Shown here one piece after another: positions 32,423 to 37,847 of a stretch of 37,956 nucleotides of DNA; the first letter of the stretch is position 1, and every line of letters starts with the position of its first letter. A model generated the notes under the pieces. It worked only from the letters and a program-made list of their open reading frames with translations. It was not told the DNA's origin and made no database searches. The stretch lies in the IMG/VR virus record IMGVR_UViG_3300009008_000107, positions 1-37,956 of that record; one strand, given 5' to 3'. The DNA is from a virus. Position numbers and translations under genes: made by a program.

Positions 32423-32579
32423 TATAGATATGATCCTCCATGTTTTGTTTCAAGTCCTTATTTATATAGTATAACACCTCTCTTGTACTTTGTAAACACA
32501 AAAAACAATAATCTTGGGTAGGTTTCTTCCTCTTACCGCAGTAACAGTGGAATGTAGGGTTATATTTTTTTCTCATCAT
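32310..32579 (-). CDS. Small zinc-finger-like protein overlapping the primase gene
   Basis: The product is hypothetical, 89 residues. The N-terminal FHCYCGKRKKPTQDYCFLCL gives CxC...CxxC, a likely zinc site. The rest is helical and then Pro/Trp-rich. The paired ATGs at 32579/32576 have TAGGGGGG upstream. The last 113 bases overlap the primase-helicase gene in another frame, longer than other overlaps here, and the primase promoter lies within it. The conserved-looking part is the N-terminal half, so the C-terminal half may be incidental. It is probably real but uncertain. Confidence 0.5.
   Translation of the reverse strand: MMRKKYNPTFHCYCGKRKKPTQDYCFLCLQSTREVLYYINKDLKQNMEDHIYNEEQTLPIMQEEWKGSNWRPPVPDGRWQPVVLHKMFF
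32468..32496 (-). promoter_or_regulatory. Sigma70-type promoter for the primase-polymerase genes
   Basis: On the minus strand TTTACA (32496-32491) and TATACT (32473-32468) lie 17 bases apart, with the same -10 box as the ssb promoter. Transcription should start near 32461, ~40 bases before the primase-helicase ATG. It lies inside the small zinc-finger-like gene. Confidence 0.75.
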
Positions 32580-32588
32580 GGAGCCCCC

Positions 32589-32828
32589 CTAATAATCAAT
32601 AAGATATTCTTCCATCTCAAGCTCTGTCCCTATCTCTTGTAGATACCCATCTGCTATCCCCCAATATGTACCTGTTTCATAATCAAGATGGGGATCTAAA
32701 TACCCCATAGATATTAGTTTGTCTATAATAGCTGCATGTTTCAATTCCTCTTCATATTCTTGTGTAAGGTGTTGGTCAGTTTCTATACTTGATACACAAG
32801 GAAAACTACCATCTAATAAAGTTTTCAT
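32589..32828 (-). CDS. Small acidic hypothetical protein
   Basis: The protein has 79 residues and is acidic. The middle has a helical segment EYEEELKHAAIIDKLISMGY, then YETGTYWGIADGYLQEIGTE, ending EEYLIDY. The ATG overlaps the stop of the DUF1566 gene (ATGA at 32825-32828) and has GGAGG upstream inside it, so the two are coupled. No family was recognised. Confidence 0.65.
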   Translation of the reverse strand: MKTLLDGSFPCVSSIETDQHLTQEYEEELKHAAIIDKLISMGYLDPHLDYETGTYWGIADGYLQEIGTELEMEEYLIDY

Positions 32829-33136
32829 ATTTTTACCTCCCTTACGGCACGGACACAGTGGGAGTAGTCCTTATAACCGTAAAGCACATAGCCATTAAGG
32901 AAATATACGAGCCACACACTTTCATTTTCGTAAGCATAGGTAGTAGATGACCAATAATAGGAACTCTCAAGAAACCCCTTTACATGTGTTGCTGGGTTAT
33001 ACTCAGAATAATCTATTACACTAAATAGCTCTTCAATAGTTGGAAGCCTCCAACCGTCTCCTAAAGATTCACAATACTTAAGGGCTTCATCCCAAGTAAC
33101 ATCTTCCATTGTGTCTTTGTGCCATTCAAGTTTCAT
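32825..33136 (-). CDS. DUF1566 (Lcl C-terminal, lectin/sulfatase-modifying-factor-like fold) protein
   Basis: The protein has 103 residues and consists of one domain: VTWDEALKYCESLGDGWRLP, then TIEELFSVIDYS, SSYYWSSTTYAYENESVWLV and YKDYSHCVRAVRE. This pattern (W.eA..yC..l..gWRLPt..EL......yWSst........V......g......k.....vR.VR) is the DUF1566/Lcl domain, a C-type-lectin-like fold. Such domains usually bind ligands on cell surfaces. Here there is no signal peptide and the gene is in a cytoplasmic replication/modification block. It follows the ATP-grasp gene by 13 bases with GGGAGG upstream, so it may belong to the amide-bond cassette. Confidence 0.8.
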   Translation of the reverse strand: MKLEWHKDTMEDVTWDEALKYCESLGDGWRLPTIEELFSVIDYSEYNPATHVKGFLESSYYWSSTTYAYENESVWLVYFLNGYVLYGYKDYSHCVRAVREVKI

Positions 33137-33149
33137 GTTTTTACCTCCC

Positions 33150-33926
33150 TTACATCTCTTGTTTAATTGCAGTTACATAACTCTCAAGGGTTGTACCTGT
33201 CACCCCTGATGCTGTATTAGCTTCAAGAAAATACAACCTACCAGATTCTACCTCTAACATATCCAAGGAACAAAAGTCAAGGTTTAATTTACAGGCTATA
33301 TCAACACACCTTTGGTGCTGATCCTCTGTTATATTCACCCCTTCTCTTGCAAAGATATATCCGTTCTTATAGTTTCTGATCTTCTTGTTTAAGGTTATCC
33401 CCTCCTCTTCTCTTCTTCTTGGATTCATCTTTCTTTTTTCCTGTAAGTCAATCACATTTCCCCTGAACACATGAACCCTTATTTCTCTTTTAATATTTGG
33501 TGGTTCAATAGTATATAGTGGACTGTTTACAAGCTCTCCTATATCTTCAGCTACCACTATACCTTGTCCTTGTTTACCAGTTAATCTTTGTCTGCAATAA
33601 ACTGTTTCCCCTTGTTCAATAGCTCTTTGCGCCCCCTGTATAGTTCGGAGATAAGGTACTTGCCAACCGAAAGGCAAAGCCATAAAGCTAAAGAGTTTAT
33701 TTGTAGCTATCCTTACTGAACTTGGTTTGTTTAAGATACTTTGATCATCCCATGAAGGGCAAGTTGAGTTACCCCAATTAATTATTAGGTGATCTCTCTT
33801 TGGTCTATAGTTCTTATCAGGATAAACCCTCAAGGTTTGAACCCCCTCCTCTCTTAGTCTCTTTGCAAGTACCCTTGAACTCTTACTGGACATCTTGTAC
33901 GGATATAATCTAACTTTCTTTCTCAT
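33150..33926 (-). CDS. ATP-grasp ligase
   Basis: The protein has 258 residues. A pre-ATP-grasp domain contains HLIINWGNSTCPSWDD (46-61). The ATP-binding part has VYCRQRLTGKQGQGIVVAED (109-128), a lid-like Gly-rich loop with Arg113, and then Glu141 at the hinge (YTIEPP). REIRVHVFRGNVID (147-160) is followed by catalytic acids Asp222 (CSLDMLEV) and Glu235/Asn237 (YFLEANTASG). This E.N ending is the hallmark of ATP-grasp enzymes, which join a carboxylate (activated as acyl phosphate) to an amine or thiol. It lies directly downstream of an amidotransferase and an amidoligase, so an amide or peptide product is likely. The ribosome site is AGGAGGAGG. Confidence 0.88.
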   Translation of the reverse strand: MRKKVRLYPYKMSSKSSRVLAKRLREEGVQTLRVYPDKNYRPKRDHLIINWGNSTCPSWDDQSILNKPSSVRIATNKLFSFMALPFGWQVPYLRTIQGAQRAIEQGETVYCRQRLTGKQGQGIVVAEDIGELVNSPLYTIEPPNIKREIRVHVFRGNVIDLQEKRKMNPRRREEEGITLNKKIRNYKNGYIFAREGVNITEDQHQRCVDIACKLNLDFCSLDMLEVESGRLYFLEANTASGVTGTTLESYVTAIKQEM

Positions 33927-33934
33927 ACCTCCTC

Positions 33935-34789
33935 CTATAAGCAGGTTGTAAATTCATAGTAGTCTGAATAACTACTGTTTAATTGCTTGTTTATTTCTAT
34001 GACTGTAGAATCTCCCTTAACAGTCTTGAAACATGCATCACAACAAATAAAGGGTTCGTCATCTAAGAATATATCTTTTGCTTTATTCGCTCTGACTGTT
34101 CCATTACACCAATCACAGACCTCATATATCTCATAATAAGGGGTAGATTTTGGTGTCTTAACTGGTACTACCTTTTCATTCTTCGTGTTCCATTGAAAAT
34201 CTTGCCACTTATAATTATTTTTAGCAGGTGGAGTTATAGCTACAGGTGGAAGGTAAGATTTGTTACTGTACCAGTTATCACCATCCCATTCACCTTTATC
34301 AGGGTTGCATATCCTTATCTGATTCTTACTATCAAGGAACGCTAACTTGCTATACCCTATAAAACTACCCATCATTTTTAAGATAGATGGGTTTAAGTAG
34401 AAGTTATTGGGAAGTCCATGTAATACCTGTTCAATGAAGTGCCTTGTATCTGATTTACTCTTGTCCTTATCAGTCTTTACATTGTGAATAATACCATTAT
34501 GTATCATACATAGGTTGTTATTAATCTGGAAAGGGTGGCAGTTATCAATATCAATCTTTCCATGGGTTTTAATCCTAAAGTGAATAAGAAAATTAGAGCT
34601 TGGATTTTCTTTTTCTGCTGTTCTTAGTGCCTTATAAAAGGGAGTAAAGTGAAGATACTTCTCTATTTTAATCCTCCCTTTCTCTATATAAGCAAAGCCT
34701 GCTGAATCAGGATTAGCATCATAGCAAAGTTTTAATCTTTTCTTTGTGATATGTTTTCCTATTGGTTTCTTTACGATTGCAATACACAT
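33935..34789 (-). CDS. Class II glutamine amidotransferase (Ntn hydrolase) with C-terminal zinc ribbon
   Basis: The product is 284 residues. I chose ATG 34789 because the catalytic Cys must be residue 2 (MCIAIVKKP) and GGAGG lies upstream; a longer reading from 34837 would bury it. Class II GATase motifs follow: DSAGFAYI (28-35), FLIHFRIKTHG (67-77), DNCHPFQI (82-89), CMIHNGIIHN (94-103) and KSDTRHF (112-118). Such domains release ammonia from glutamine for a partner synthetase. No synthase domain is attached. Instead residues 225-253 (CDWC...CCDAC) form a zinc ribbon. The partner is probably the neighbouring amidoligase or ATP-grasp enzyme. Confidence 0.9.
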   Translation of the reverse strand: MCIAIVKKPIGKHITKKRLKLCYDANPDSAGFAYIEKGRIKIEKYLHFTPFYKALRTAEKENPSSNFLIHFRIKTHGKIDIDNCHPFQINNNLCMIHNGIIHNVKTDKDKSKSDTRHFIEQVLHGLPNNFYLNPSILKMMGSFIGYSKLAFLDSKNQIRICNPDKGEWDGDNWYSNKSYLPPVAITPPAKNNYKWQDFQWNTKNEKVVPVKTPKSTPYYEIYEVCDWCNGTVRANKAKDIFLDDEPFICCDACFKTVKGDSTVIEINKQLNSSYSDYYEFTTCL

Positions 34790-34793
34790 AGTG

Positions 34794-35885
34794 CTACACC
34801 TCCTTGAGTTGTTGTTTAATCTTTCTTCTACCATCATTCCAGAACTTATATATCTCTGGATATTTCTTCTTGTTATCTCTTAAAAATTTATCATAGCTTT
34901 CAATATCTCCTGAATCTTTCAGTCCTATGTTTGTTGTATAATCTAATACAGAATCAAGAAAGGTAAGGTTCTTTAATATTTCAAAATGAGACCTTGGTTG
35001 ACGAAACATTCTTACCTCAACAGTTGCTTTATTCTGAAGATTGATTCTCTGATACCTTGAAGATTGCCACCCCCTTTTTTCTTCTCTAATTTGCAGTGCT
35101 ATTTTTTTATTTTTATGACAATATGTAGTGTCTCTTCTACCTGCTACCCTATACAAGATGTCATCATTAGAGCAGATAAGGTTAGTAAATTTGTATAGGT
35201 GAAGAGACGAAACAAACCTACCTCTATCAACATGAATATGCATACCACAAAATTTTGAATACCTAATAAATTTACTATCTGTAATTCTTTTAGAGATTTT
35301 TTTGTTCTTTTCCCTCCAATGTTCAATAGATAAAGGGGGAAATACAACCTCAAAACCACCCTGTGGTAAACTTCCATCTTTCTTTATGAGTACCTCGTCT
35401 TCTGAAAATTCGCTTGCCAATATAGTAGAATTAAAACAATAATGATAACGCTCTCTTCTGGCTATCTCTATTTCAACTCCAAAGTCTCCATTCTGAATTG
35501 GGAATACCAACCATTTAGCATTATATACCAAAGGTTCTGATCGTGGCGCACACCTTGAACAAAAATCTCGACCATCGTCTCCTGTATGAGTTAATGGTAT
35601 GTTACAACAATCACATACCCTTATAAACTTTTTACAGCTTTGACAAATTCCACCTTCTTTCCGTACTTTTACATCTCCACATATCTTGCACATTGGGAAA
35701 GCGGAAAAGCAATCTCCACAAAAAGGTTCATGTTCAAGGTAAAAACTATCAAAATGTTTTTCGCCACATTCTCCGCATGATGAAAGAGAAATATAGCAAT
35801 TTGCACAACAATATCCCCCTTGAAATTTCTCTAAAACTTCCCTTGGTAGGAAAATATCACATCTCATACAGTTTGTACTATCCAT
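34794..35885 (-). CDS. Amidoligase (glutamine-synthetase fold, COOH-NH2 ligase) with N-terminal zinc-ribbon array
   Basis: The protein has 363 residues. Residues 1-112 hold eight Cys pairs (C6/C9, C27/C30, C37/C40, C56/C59, C66/C69, C81/C84, C91/C94, C109/C112), enough for about four zinc ribbons. Residues 134-320 match Amidoligase_2: DFGVEIEIAR (E138, E140), KKDGSLPQGGFEVVFPP (D170, E179), CGMHIHVDRG (H216, H218), RYQRINLQNK and ATVEVRMFRQP (E290, R292). These residues bind metal and ATP and activate a carboxyl group for amide formation. A basic helical tail follows. It is the first gene of a cassette with a class II amidotransferase and an ATP-grasp ligase. Inverted repeats lie just upstream. 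The substrate is unknown. Confidence 0.9.
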   Translation of the reverse strand: MDSTNCMRCDIFLPREVLEKFQGGYCCANCYISLSSCGECGEKHFDSFYLEHEPFCGDCFSAFPMCKICGDVKVRKEGGICQSCKKFIRVCDCCNIPLTHTGDDGRDFCSRCAPRSEPLVYNAKWLVFPIQNGDFGVEIEIARRERYHYCFNSTILASEFSEDEVLIKKDGSLPQGGFEVVFPPLSIEHWREKNKKISKRITDSKFIRYSKFCGMHIHVDRGRFVSSLHLYKFTNLICSNDDILYRVAGRRDTTYCHKNKKIALQIREEKRGWQSSRYQRINLQNKATVEVRMFRQPRSHFEILKNLTFLDSVLDYTTNIGLKDSGDIESYDKFLRDNKKKYPEIYKFWNDGRRKIKQQLKEV

Positions 35886-35903
35886 TTTTTACTCCTCTTT
35901 TTG

Positions 35904-35918
35904 TGTGGATGTTCCTCG
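35904..35918. promoter_or_regulatory. Inverted-repeat element, copy 1 (degenerate), before the amidoligase gene
   Basis: This reads TGTGGA-TGT-TCCTCG on the plus strand. The left arm and the flanking T-run and GAGGAG match the other four copies, but the right arm has lost its ACA. It lies between the probable -10 region and ribosome site of the amidoligase gene. Confidence 0.6.
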
Positions 35919-35935
35919 CTTTTTCTACAGTTTTC

Positions 35936-35958
35936 TTAATAGTAACTGTTACTATTAA
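35936..35958. promoter_or_regulatory. Perfect 23-bp palindrome (operator candidate) before the amidoligase gene
   Basis: Arms TTAATAGTAAC and GTTACTATTAA are exact inverted copies of 11 bases around a single central T. On the minus strand the right part gives TATTAA, which sits where the -10 box would lie for the amidoligase gene. A dimeric repressor or activator site is likely; it occurs only once in the window as far as I can see. Confidence 0.7.
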
Positions 35959-36002
35959 AAAAAAACAAAAAATAAAGGGGGATACTGTCCCCCCCCTTTA
36001 TT
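35957..36002 (-). terminator. Intrinsic terminator after the 147-residue gene
   Basis: The stem pairs AATAAAGGGGG (35971-35981) with CCCCCTTTATT (35992-36002), overlapping the stop codon of the gene at 36001. On the minus strand it is followed by TTTATTTTTTG and nine more T. It is closely similar to the two terminators further right. Confidence 0.85.
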
Positions 36003-36444
36003 AGTTTTTCCAGTGAATCTGGATTAATTCGTTTAACTTTTTACAGTCTGCGTCTTCAATATTTGCTATTATTAGTTTCTGTAGTTTATTAATAAATGAT
36101 ACTTCTTCTTTTATAGCTTGCAAGGCATATTGTTTTATCCATTTCCTGAAACCATCTACAACTTTTACATTGTTCATAATTTCTTTGGATTCAGCAAGCT
36201 TTCGGCATGCCGTTAAGCCTAAAGGTCTAACACCGTTTGTGTATTCCTTAACGCTCCAGGCCTCACCCCCGTACCTTATTTTTGCAATTAGAAAAGTTAC
36301 AGCTTCAGAGCTTGTAAAACCTTCAGGGTAATTGGTTTCGAGATCGGAAAGAAAAGATAAATAAATCTCTCCTCTTTTTGTTTTTGACACTTCTTCATCG
36401 TTACCCAATGTTCTTAAGATCGCCATTTGATTTTTGATTTTCAT
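36001..36444 (-). CDS. Hypothetical protein of the right-end gene series (147 residues)
   Basis: The product is of unknown function. The start ATG at 36444 has GAGGAGC upstream, preceded by inverted-repeat copy 2. The sequence is soluble and helical: an N-terminal MKIKNQMAILRTLGNDEEVS, a middle part TSSEAVTFLIAKIRYGGEAW, then RPLGLTACRKLAESKEIM, and a Lys-rich helical C-terminal half. No catalytic motif is apparent. The stop overlaps its own terminator. By eye it has more CG and more varied codons than the phage core genes, which suggests separate acquisition. Confidence 0.75.
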   Translation of the reverse strand: MKIKNQMAILRTLGNDEEVSKTKRGEIYLSFLSDLETNYPEGFTSSEAVTFLIAKIRYGGEAWSVKEYTNGVRPLGLTACRKLAESKEIMNNVKVVDGFRKWIKQYALQAIKEEVSFINKLQKLIIANIEDADCKKLNELIQIHWKN

Positions 36445-36466
36445 TTTTCTTGCTCCTCTTTTTTTG

Positions 36467-36482
36467 TGTGGAATATTCCACA
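36467..36482. promoter_or_regulatory. Inverted-repeat element, copy 2
   Basis: TGTGGAATATTCCACA is a perfect 16-bp palindrome, the most symmetric of the five copies. It is followed on the plus strand by GGTTTATAAT and preceded by T-run and GAGGAG (minus sense: TATAAACC, repeat, A-run, ribosome site). It lies between the stop of the 88-residue gene and the start of the 147-residue gene. Confidence 0.8.
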
Positions 36483-36485
36483 GGT

Positions 36486-36752
36486 TTATAATCTTTTATA
36501 TATTTTCATGTCATCACACCATCTCTCTACCTTTATCTTTAATACTTCAAAATATATTAAATCATATAATGCTTGCAGGTGATCATCTAATGTAAAACAA
36601 TCGTCCCAACTAATTACAAGCGAGCCGCTATAGAGCTCTTTTTCGTTTGCTTGTAATTCGTAAATGTAAAATTCACTATCATGTTCAATTTCAATTAATT
36701 TCATCTTGTCCTTTATGCTGTTAAACTGGTTTAACAGGTCAGTTGTACCCAT
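36486..36752 (-). CDS. Hypothetical protein of the right-end gene series (88 residues)
   Basis: The product is of unknown function. I chose ATG 36752 because GAGGAG lies upstream and the repeat element ends just before it; a longer reading from 36821 would run through the repeat and T-tract. The protein is acidic: MGTTDLLNQFNSIKDKMKLI, then EFYIYELQANEKELYSGSLV, and an end rich in Leu, Tyr and Lys (VLKIKVERWCDDMKIYKRL). The stop codon lies in the TATAAACC segment upstream of repeat copy 2, and no terminator separates it from the next gene, unlike the other units. Confidence 0.7.
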   Translation of the reverse strand: MGTTDLLNQFNSIKDKMKLIEIEHDSEFYIYELQANEKELYSGSLVISWDDCFTLDDHLQALYDLIYFEVLKIKVERWCDDMKIYKRL

Positions 36753-36774
36753 TTTTTTCACTCCTCTTTTTTTG

Positions 36775-36789
36775 TGTGGATATTCCACA
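36775..36789. promoter_or_regulatory. Inverted-repeat element, copy 3
   Basis: TGTGGA-TAT-TCCACA lies 22 bases upstream of the ATG at 36752. In minus sense the order is TATTATAAACA, repeat, A-run, GAGGAG, start, the same layout as copies 2 and 4. Confidence 0.8.
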
Positions 36790-36810
36790 TGTTTATAATA
36801 TTTTACATAT

Positions 36811-36856
36811 AAAAAAAACAAAAAATAAAGGGGGAGAAAACTCCCCCCTCTTTATT
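36811..36856 (-). terminator. Intrinsic terminator after the 104-residue gene
   Basis: The stem pairs GGGGGAG (36830-36836) with CTCCCCC (36841-36847) around AAAA. It is extended by AATAAA/TTTATT after a small bulge. On the minus strand TTTATTTTTTG and eight more T follow. It lies 7 bases past the stop codon at 36863. Confidence 0.85.
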
Positions 36857-36862
36857 CATTAG

Positions 36863-37177
36863 TTAAAAATTCGCAATAATAAAACGATCATCAGTAGAAT
36901 ACACCCTGCCGACAAGGATAACAGTGGTTTCATTTTCAATTTGCTCGATAGTTTGATAATCATTATTATATTGATTCTGAAAATCTTTTAAGTTTTCATA
37001 TTCTGTGAAGTCGCAACAAATTGCAATAACATCAAGCACTATATCTTTGCCGATGTCGTCGCTTAATTCTTCGAGGTGATCAAATAAAGCCGTTAAGCCG
37101 TCATAACTGAAGTTGTCAGGCCTTAACTGTTCAAATGCTCTACGAAAACTGTATTCATTCACTCTGTTTATTATCAT
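36863..37177 (-). CDS. Conserved hypothetical protein (104 residues)
   Basis: The product is 104 residues and acidic; ATG 37177 has GGAAGGG upstream. The sequence YSFRRAFEQLRPDNFSYDGL, ALFDHLEELSDDIGKDIVLD and VIAICCDFTEYENLKDFQNQ belongs to a pattern I recognise from phage and bacterial mobile-element proteins (FSy.gl.aLfeyLe.le...g.eieLDvIaiCCdftEy..l.ef...Y). No function is established that I know of. The strong acidity would also suit a DNA mimic, but that is speculation. It has its own upstream repeat (copy 4) and terminator. Confidence 0.75.
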   Translation of the reverse strand: MIINRVNEYSFRRAFEQLRPDNFSYDGLTALFDHLEELSDDIGKDIVLDVIAICCDFTEYENLKDFQNQYNNDYQTIEQIENETTVILVGRVYSTDDRFIIANF

Positions 37178-37197
37178 TTTTTCCCTTCCTTTTTTTG

Positions 37198-37212
37198 TGT
37201 GGAATATCCACA
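37198..37212. promoter_or_regulatory. Inverted-repeat element, copy 4
   Basis: TGTGGA-ATA-TCCACA lies 20 bases upstream of the ATG at 37177. Flanks are almost identical to copy 3: minus sense ATATGTAAAATATTATAAAC before the repeat, and an A-run with GGAAGGG after it. Confidence 0.8.
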
Positions 37213-37233
37213 GGTTTATAATATTTTACATAT

Positions 37234-37278
37234 AAAAAAAAACAAAAAATAAAGGGGGGAGAAAACCCCCCCTTTATT
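37234..37278 (-). terminator. Intrinsic terminator after the 75-residue gene
   Basis: The stem pairs AATAAAGGGGGG (37248-37259) with CCCCCCTTTATT (37267-37278) around a 7-base loop, overlapping the stop codon at 37277. On the minus strand TTTATTTTTTG and nine more T follow. It is a very strong intrinsic terminator. Confidence 0.88.
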
Positions 37279-37504
37279 AAATGTTTTTATTATGCTTTTC
37301 CAACACTTCTATTTCGATTTGCTCCAAAATATTGTCCCAATACCAATCAACATTTGTTTCCCATGGCATGGGAAGTTTCAGTTTCCCATGCTTTGCCCTG
37401 TTCAATCGATATAACATGTCAATTTCTGAATTTAGTAGCGGGATAGAGCAGTTACCTTCCAGTTTTTTTATTTCTTTCTTTAAAACATCTTTAATTTCAC
37501 TCAT
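37277..37504 (-). CDS. Hypothetical protein, first gene of the minus-strand block (75 residues)
   Basis: The product is of unknown function. ATG 37504 has GGAAGGTG upstream and repeat copy 5 before that. The sequence starts with a Lys/Glu helix (SEIKDVLKKEIKKLEGN), then SEIDMLYRLNRAKHGKLKLP, WETNVDWYWDNI and a helical end. As the gene nearest the right-hand control region it should be among the first expressed. Small first-expressed phage proteins often act on host functions, but nothing in the sequence identifies a target. Confidence 0.7.
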   Translation of the reverse strand: MSEIKDVLKKEIKKLEGNCSIPLLNSEIDMLYRLNRAKHGKLKLPMPWETNVDWYWDNILEQIEIEVLEKHNKNI

Positions 37505-37525
37505 CTTTTCACCTTCCTTTTTTTG

Positions 37526-37540
37526 TGTGGATGTTCCACA
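37526..37540. promoter_or_regulatory. Inverted-repeat element, copy 5
   Basis: TGTGGA-TGT-TCCACA lies 21 bases upstream of the ATG at 37504. The A-run and ribosome-site flank is shared with the other copies, but the TATTATAAAC flank is missing, replaced by an A-run and GGGTAATAGTGCCG in minus sense. Confidence 0.75.
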
Positions 37541-37576
37541 CTTTTTTTTACGGCACTATTACCCTTTGCCTTTATA

Positions 37577-37597
37577 TACTGCAGAGAGTATGCCAAA
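37577..37597. repeat. Direct repeat copy A
   Basis: TACTGCAGAGA, two variable bases, ATGCCAAA; preceded by TATA. Its partner lies 251 bases to the right (37828-37848) and differs only in the two middle bases. Confidence 0.75.
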
Positions 37598-37610
37598 CCA
37601 GACAAAAAAA

Positions 37611-37624
37611 ACAAGATATCTTGT
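37611..37624. promoter_or_regulatory. 14-bp perfect palindrome
   Basis: ACAAGATATCTTGT is self-complementary, an operator-like site. Its core AAGATATCTT resembles the palindrome TAAGATATATCTTA found after the primase-helicase gene. Confidence 0.5.
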
Positions 37625-37640
37625 AAAGCCTTATGGCTAA

Positions 37641-37695
37641 AGGCTTCCAGGCTTATGTTGTTTTTTACCTTATTTTTAGGCTTTGTTAGGCTATG
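37641..37695. repeat. AGGCT repeats (iteron-like)
   Basis: AGGCTT occurs at 37641, 37649 and 37678, and AGGCTA at 37688. The last two form a tandem decamer pair, TTAGGCTTTG then TTAGGCTATG (37676-37695). Inverse copies (AAGCC at 37626, ATAGCCTA at 37731) flank them. Confidence 0.5.
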
Positions 37696-37738
37696 TTATA
37701 TAACCCAATTTAATAACCCAATTGGGTTGTATAGCCTA
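37687..37738. repeat. Large imperfect inverted repeat
   Basis: Outer arms TAGGCTAT (37687-37694) and ATAGCCTA (37731-37738) enclose AACCCAATT (37702-37710) and its inverse AATTGGGTT (37720-37728). A second AACCCAATT forms the 14-bp palindrome AACCCAATTGGGTT (37715-37728), so two alternative hairpins are possible. Confidence 0.6.
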
Positions 37739-37818
37739 TTGGATAACTGATTGATGTAGTTTCGGTCTGTGCAGTTGTTAGGTATGGGTTATTTGACACA
37801 CTTATCCTGAAACCTTGC

Positions 37819-37847
37819 TATATAAGGTACTGCAGAGACCATGCCAA
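37819..37847 (-). promoter_or_regulatory. Candidate leftward promoter overlapping direct repeat copy B
   Basis: In minus sense TTGGCA (37847-37842) and TATATA (37824-37819) lie 17 bases apart, with the start expected near 37812. It would read towards the right-end gene series. The equivalent spacing at copy A is too short (12 bases), so this call is tentative. Confidence 0.4.

Noticed and set aside
32825-33136. Diversity-generating retroelement acting on the DUF1566 gene
   Set aside because: No reverse transcriptase gene, template repeat or adenine-rich variable codons were seen in the window.
34790-34837. Longer start for the glutamine amidotransferase
   Set aside because: Class II amidotransferases need Cys as the second residue, which fits only ATG 34789, and GGAGG lies just before it.
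36753-36821. Longer start for the 88-residue right-end gene
   Set aside because: The extension would translate through the inverted repeat, T-tract and GAGGAG ribosome site, all of which are conserved non-coding elements at sister genes.
35957-37278. The repeated G/C-run and T-run stretches as a CRISPR-like or satellite repeat array
   Set aside because: Each lies directly after a stop codon and forms a hairpin followed by a T-tract on the gene strand, so they are terminators.
37281-37750. Plus-strand open frames over the right-end region
   Set aside because: They run antisense to a well-supported gene and across the repeat element, have no ribosome sites and biased low-complexity composition.
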